From the NCBI GenBank assembly GCA_937998875.1, contig CALLBO010000119.1, positions 1 through 37,074 on the forward strand: 37,074 nt of DNA. Reading direction: 5' to 3'. The translations under genes were made by a program, and so were the position numbers. The DNA comes from an uncultured Granulosicoccaceae bacterium (lineage in GTDB: Bacteria > Pseudomonadota > Gammaproteobacteria > Granulosicoccales > Granulosicoccaceae). The notes under the pieces were generated by a model, which worked only from the letters and a program-made list of their open reading frames with translations, was not told where the DNA came from and searched no databases. Each line of letters begins with the position of its first letter. Position 1 is the stretch's first letter. Of this stretch, positions 36,001-37,074 are shown piece after piece.

Positions 36001-37074
36001 CCACAGCAGCAAGCGGGGATCAGCCTGATCCGAGTACAGCAGGTGATGATCTGGCTGAAGCGGTTGACGTTAATGACGATGCGAATCTGGTCACTGTAAA
36101 GACACTTACCAGTGGAGACAGCACACCGGCAGAAGGTGATACGGTCACGTTCCAGGTTGCAGTAACTAACGATGGTGCCGCACAGGCGACCACTGTTTCA
36201 CTGACAGATCTGTTACCGGCAGGCCTCACGGCAACTGGAAACAACGGTACAGTGAGCCAGGGTAGTTACGATGCGTCAACGGGTGTCTGGACGATTGGGA
36301 CACTTGCCACCGGTGCCGGTGCGACTTTAACGCTTGAAGGTACGCTTGATGTCGGCCAGGGTGGCAACACTATCCTGAATGTCACCACAGCTGCCAGTGG
36401 GGATCAGCCGGATCCAACCACGCTGGGTGATGATCTCACTGAAGCGGTTGGTGCGGATGATAATGCCGATCTGGTAACCGTGAAGATGCTTGCCAGTGGT
36501 GACAGCACGCCGGCTGAGGGTGAGATAGTCACCTTCGAGATTACGGTAAACAATAATGGCGCGGCACAGGCAACGAATGTAACACTGACTGATCTTTTGC
36601 CGGCGGGCTTAACTGCAACAGCCAACAACGGCACTGTAAGTCAGGGTGCTTATGACGCATTAAGCGGCATCTGGACAGTTGGAACACTGGCTAATGGTAG
36701 TGGTGCGACGCTAACGCTGGAAGGTACCGTGGATGTTGGTGAGGGTGGAAACACCATCAATAACATCACGACAGCAGCGGCCGGAGATCAGCCTGATCCA
36801 TCGACAGCAGGTGATGATCTTGTTGAAGCAGTGAATGTAGATGATGACGCCGATCTGGTCACTGTAAAGACACTCGCCAGCGGTGACAGCACACCTGAAG
36901 AAGGTGACACGGTTACGTTCCAGATCGAAGTGAATAACAACGGCGCTGCACAGGCAACGAATGTAGTACTGACAGATCTGCTACCGGCAGGCTTAACAGC
37001 AAGCGCCAACAATGGGTCAGTAAGCCAGGGTGCTTACGATGCAGGCACCGGCGTCTGGACAATCGGAACCCTGC
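27078..37074 (+). CDS. Giant DUF4347/DUF11-repeat surface or secreted protein (3' end outside window)
   Basis: The frame is open for 3332 codons to the window edge with no stop. The ATG at 27078 is fixed by the in-frame TAA immediately before it and by GAAGG upstream. Residues 20-29 read LEQRFLLDGA, resembling the LEPR-xLL N-terminal motif of large exported proteins; no classical signal peptide is seen. Residues about 82-246 are DUF4347, with VHIISHGDQG (H142) and LLYGCDFSAG (C186). D-rich thrombospondin-3-like segments follow (250-274 and about 491-685), separated by a beta-rich region (277-490) that I do not recognise. From residue 698 come DUF11-type repeats of 128 residues. A type I-secreted calcium-binding adhesin is the likeliest role; the secretion signal would lie beyond the window. 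Confidence 0.9.
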   Translation, partial: MRSTKKNNSNTAKAISLQALEQRFLLDGAVLSTTADALNFESRDSYFDDALQVLPVSKSSEDRNEISPVDTSADIADGNPSEVVFIDSAVVVQKNADIEDILNTVDPSVPVYFIGSYADGLPQISAILAQFENVEAVHIISHGDQGRLELGSGVLDSQSMLTQYVDELTSIRESLSDNGDILLYGCDFSAGAKGEAAAALLSELTGADIAASVDDTGSEAKGGDWDLEFKTGIVESRTIRAVNFSGILADLDGDNVDDVDDLDDDNDGIPDSEEGFSVTTETVDLSGYTGGSLSQTFSVSTDIDVRFTITSTNGNFISVGGVTAPFFDVAATGFAGAIDDLGIVFDPPNGAPSPVTITAEFFESGTTNPVTINGLSTEISDIDASNPSNPSTGRRDRVTVNGFQGGAVQAVSMALVDPVNATLSVAGNVATALNDDTAISNNDDDGSITVSTGPIDRLVISYDEITGTTNPAPRGIGVLGSFSVDVPVGRDTDGDGIPDHRDLDSDNDGISDLIESGADTSLVDTDGNGVYDGVVDPLTGVPTAANGGAGVTVIDSDSDGLDDYLDLDSDNDGIADAVEAQPTAGYTSPAIGSDADDDGVVDTFDDNSGSHGGAFTVPEDTDGDGTPDYLDSDSDNDGADDTSESGLTPGADNDGDGIADNVAPNSYDDTDGVISTPASDLDNEYGDTSEIGYREVLADLVTVKTLASGDSTPEEGDTVTFEIEVDNNGGATATNVSLTDLLPAGLTATVNNGTVSQGSYAAGTGVWSIGTLANGGTATLTLEGTVNVGQGGNTINNITTAASGDQTDLTTAGDDLVEAVDVEDDANLVTVKALASGDSTPEEGDTVTFEIEVENNGAAQATNVSLTDLLPSGLTATANNGTVSQGTYNTGSGVWSIGTLSNGATATLTLEGTVNVGQSGNTINNITTAASGDQPDPTTAGDDLAEAVDVEDDANLVTVKTLASGDSTPEEGDTVTFEIEVDNNGAAQATNVSLTDLLPAGLTVTANNGSVSQGSYNSSTGVWNIGTLADGATATLTLEGTVNVGQGGNTINNITTAASGDQTDPTTAGDDLTEAVDVEDDANLVTVKTLASGDSSPEEGDTVTFQIEVDNNGAAQSTNVSLTDLLPAGLTATANNGTVSQGSYNSGTGVWNIGTLVDGATATLTLEGTVNVGQGGNTINNITTAASGDQTDPTTAGDDLAEAVDVEDDANLVTVKTLASGDSTPEEGDTVTFEIEVDNNGAAQATNVSLTDLLPAGLTATANNGTVSQGTYNAGSGVWTIGTLVDGATATLTLEGTVNVGQGGNTINNITAAASGDQTDPTTAGDDLTEAVDVEDDANLVTVKTLASGDSTPEEGDTVTFEIEVDNNGAAQATNVSLTDLLPAGLTATANNGSVSQGSYNSGTGVWNIGTLVDGATATLTLEGTVNVGQGGNTINNITTAASGDQTDPTTAGDDLAEAVDVEDDANLVTVKTLASGDSTPAEGDTVTFQIEVDNNGAAQATNVSLTDLLPAGLTATANNGSVSQGSYDAGTGVWTVGTLANGGTATLTLEGTVDVGEGGNTINNITTAAAGDQPDSSTAGDDLVEVVDVEDDANLVTVKSLASGDSTPEEGDTVTFEIEVDNNGAAQATNVSLTDLLPSGLTATANNGSVSQGSYNAGTGVWNIGTLAVGGSATLTLEGTVDIGEGGNTINNITTAASGDQTDPTTAGDDLAEAVDVEDDANLVTVKTLASGDSTPEEGDTVTFEIEVDNNGAAQATNVSLTDLLPAGLTATANNGAVSQGSYNAATGVWSIGTLADGGSATLTLEGTVDVGEGGNIINNITTAASGDQPDPTTAGDDLAEAVDVGGDANLVTVKTLASGDSSPEEGDTVIFEIEVDNNGAAQATNVSLTDLLPSGLTATANNGSVSQGSYNAATGVWSIGTLADGGTATLTLEGTVNVGEGGNTINNITTAATADQPDPTTAGDDLAEAVNVDDDANLVTVKTLASGDSTPAEGDTVTFQIEVDNNGAAQATNVSLTDLLPSGLTATANNGSVSQGSYDAGTGVWTVGTVADGGSATLTLEGTVDVGEGGNTINNITTAATGDQPDPTTAGDDLAEAVDVDDSADLVTVKTLASGDSTPEEGDTVTFEIAVDNNGAAQATNVSLTDLLPSGLTATANNGSVSQGSYDAGSGVWNIGTLADGATALLTLEGTVDVGEGGNTINNITTAASGDQPDPSTVGDDLAEAVDVDDDANLVTVKTLASGDSTPAEGDTVTFQIEVDNNGAAQATNVSLTDLLPSGLTATANNGTVSQGSYDAGTGVWTIGTLSVGSNATLTLEGILDAGQGGNTILNVTTAASGDQPDPTALGDDLTEAVGADDNADLVTVKTLASGDSTPAEGDTVTFEIAVNNNGAAQATNVSLTDLLPSGLTATANNGSVSQGSYDAGTGVWTVGTVADGGSATLTLEGTVDVGEGGNTINNITTAAAGDQPDPSTASDDLAESVVVDDDADLVTVKSLASGDSTPEEGDTVTFQIEVNNNGAARATNVSLTDLLPSGLTATANNGIVSQGTYNAGNGVWSIGTLADGATALLTLEGTVDVGEGGNTINNITTAAAGDQPDPSTTGDDLAEAVDVDDEANLVTVKTLASGDSTPAEGDTVTFQIEVDNNGAAQATNVSLTDLLPSGLTATANNGTVSQGSYDAGTGVWTIGTLSIRSNATLTLEGILDAGQGGNTILNITTAASGDQPDPTTLGDDLTEAVGADDNADLVTVKTLASGDSTPEEGDTVTFQIEVDNNGAAQATNVSLTDLLPAGLTATANNGAVSQGSYDAGTGVWTVGTLANGGSATLTLEGTVDVGEGGNTINNITTAASGDQPDPSTAGDDLAEAVDVDEDANLVTVKTLASRDSTPAEGDTVTFQIEVDNNGAAMASNVSLTDLLPAGLTATVNNGAVSQGSYDAGTGVWTVGTLANGGSATLTLEGTVDVGEGGNTINNITTAASGDQPDPSTAGDDLAEAVDVNDDANLVTVKTLTSGDSTPAEGDTVTFQVAVTNDGAAQATTVSLTDLLPAGLTATGNNGTVSQGSYDASTGVWTIGTLATGAGATLTLEGTLDVGQGGNTILNVTTAASGDQPDPTTLGDDLTEAVGADDNADLVTVKMLASGDSTPAEGEIVTFEITVNNNGAAQATNVTLTDLLPAGLTATANNGTVSQGAYDALSGIWTVGTLANGSGATLTLEGTVDVGEGGNTINNITTAAAGDQPDPSTAGDDLVEAVNVDDDADLVTVKTLASGDSTPEEGDTVTFQIEVNNNGAAQATNVVLTDLLPAGLTASANNGSVSQGAYDAGTGVWTIGTL
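27321..27815 (+). other. DUF4347 domain of the giant protein
   Basis: Residues about 82-246. It begins EVVFIDSAVV, contains SHG with H142-G143 after a hydrophobic strand, LLYGCDFSAG with C186 after a second strand, LTGADIAASVDDTG and GGDWDLEFKTG, all DUF4347 hallmarks. The His-Gly and Cys placement after beta strands recalls caspase/CHAT-type (clan CD) peptidases; activity is inferred, not shown. Confidence 0.75.
28548..29130 (+). other. Thrombospondin type 3-like aspartate-rich segment
   Basis: Residues about 491-685 contain several D-x-D-G-D-G and D-S-D-N-D-G motifs, such as DTDGDGIPDHRDLDSDNDG, that resemble calcium-binding TSP3 repeats. A shorter copy precedes it at residues 250-274. These segments probably stiffen the stalk when calcium is bound. 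Confidence 0.75.
29169..37074 (+). repeat. Tandem array of 384-bp DUF11 repeats (20 complete units plus a partial)
   Basis: Units start at 29169 and then every 384 bases through 36849; unit 21 is cut by the window edge after 75 codons. A typical unit opens ANLVTVKTLASGDS, then EEGDTVTFEIEVDNNGAA, NVSLTDLLPAGLTATANNG, VSQGSYNAGTGVWNIGTL, TATLTLEGTVNVG and NNITTAASGDQ, and closes DDLAEAVDVEDD. LPAGLTA, GTL and TLTLEG are DUF11 signatures. I found no insertion or deletion between units. Units near each other share long identical stretches, showing recent amplification. Confidence 0.95.
33009..36464 (+). repeat. Three consecutive 1152-bp higher-order blocks (3 units each)
   Basis: Blocks at 33009-34160, 34161-35312 and 35313-36464. 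The last unit of each block (units 13, 16 and 19) has a variant end: LDAGQGGNTILN or LDVGQGGNTILN, LGDDLTEAVGADDN. Units 12 and 15 share TALLTLEG. Bases 33180-33307 and 34332-34459 (units 11 and 14) are identical over 128 bases. The unit 17 to 19 block is more diverged in its middle unit. Confidence 0.8.

Noticed and set aside
29492..37012. A ladder of about 74-codon open frames on the minus strand, repeating every 384 bases
   Set aside because: They are antisense shadows created by the same codons recurring in each repeat unit of the plus-strand gene. They have no ribosome binding sites or domain features, and the plus frame is open throughout.
29169..37074. CRISPR array or IS-type repeats
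   Set aside because: Units are 384 bp, fully coding and in one frame, with no short direct repeat/spacer alternation or transposase.

Overview
The window looks like a chromosomal segment of a gammaproteobacterium, probably marine. The evidence is the order dapB, fabD-fabG-acpP-fabF, mltG-tmk-holB-pilZ, a long ligA, Shine-Dalgarno-led genes with ATG/GTG/TTG starts, and a giant calcium-type repeat adhesin. The genus cannot be fixed from sequence reading alone. REGION 1 (2-2983, minus strand): a four-gene run of a glutaredoxin/MauE-like membrane protein, a HAD phosphatase, a zinc-ribbon NUDIX hydrolase and a DUF72 protein. It diverges from REGION 2 (3180-13357, plus strand), the housekeeping block: ligA with an extra segment, dapB, the fatty-acid synthesis genes fabD, fabG, acpP and fabF, then mltG, tmk, holB and pilZ. 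Within this block, hairpins sit in front of fabD, between fabG and acpP, and between acpP and fabF. The place where pabC lies in E. coli holds a 299-bp segment bounded by 23-bp inverted repeats. REGION 3 (13637-17356): an M16C (PreP-like) metallopeptidase and a small SAM methyltransferase. REGION 4 (17817-26558): an apparent catabolic operon with a Tat-exported family-5 solute-binding protein followed by a terminator, two DppB/DppC-like permeases with unusual inserts, a fused DppD-DppF ATPase, a 2-oxoglutarate/Fe(II) oxygenase and an MttB-family methyltransferase that lacks pyrrolysine. The likeliest reading is import and breakdown of an N-methylated (quaternary amine) compound, but the substrate is unknown and no corrinoid protein is encoded in the window. 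REGION 5 (27078 to the window end): one uninterrupted reading frame of at least 3332 codons that runs off the edge. It has a LEPR-xLL-like N-terminus, a DUF4347 domain with a His/Cys pair reminiscent of clan CD peptidases, aspartate-rich thrombospondin-3-like segments, and then a tandem array of DUF11-type repeats. The array has 20 full units plus one partial unit, each exactly 384 bp (128 residues), with no length change anywhere. The units are organised in higher-order blocks: a clear 3-unit (1152-bp) period in the second half and traces of a 2-unit (768-bp) period in the first half. This array, the inverted-repeat element at the pabC position and the transporter/oxygenase/MttB operon are the most interesting parts of the window.
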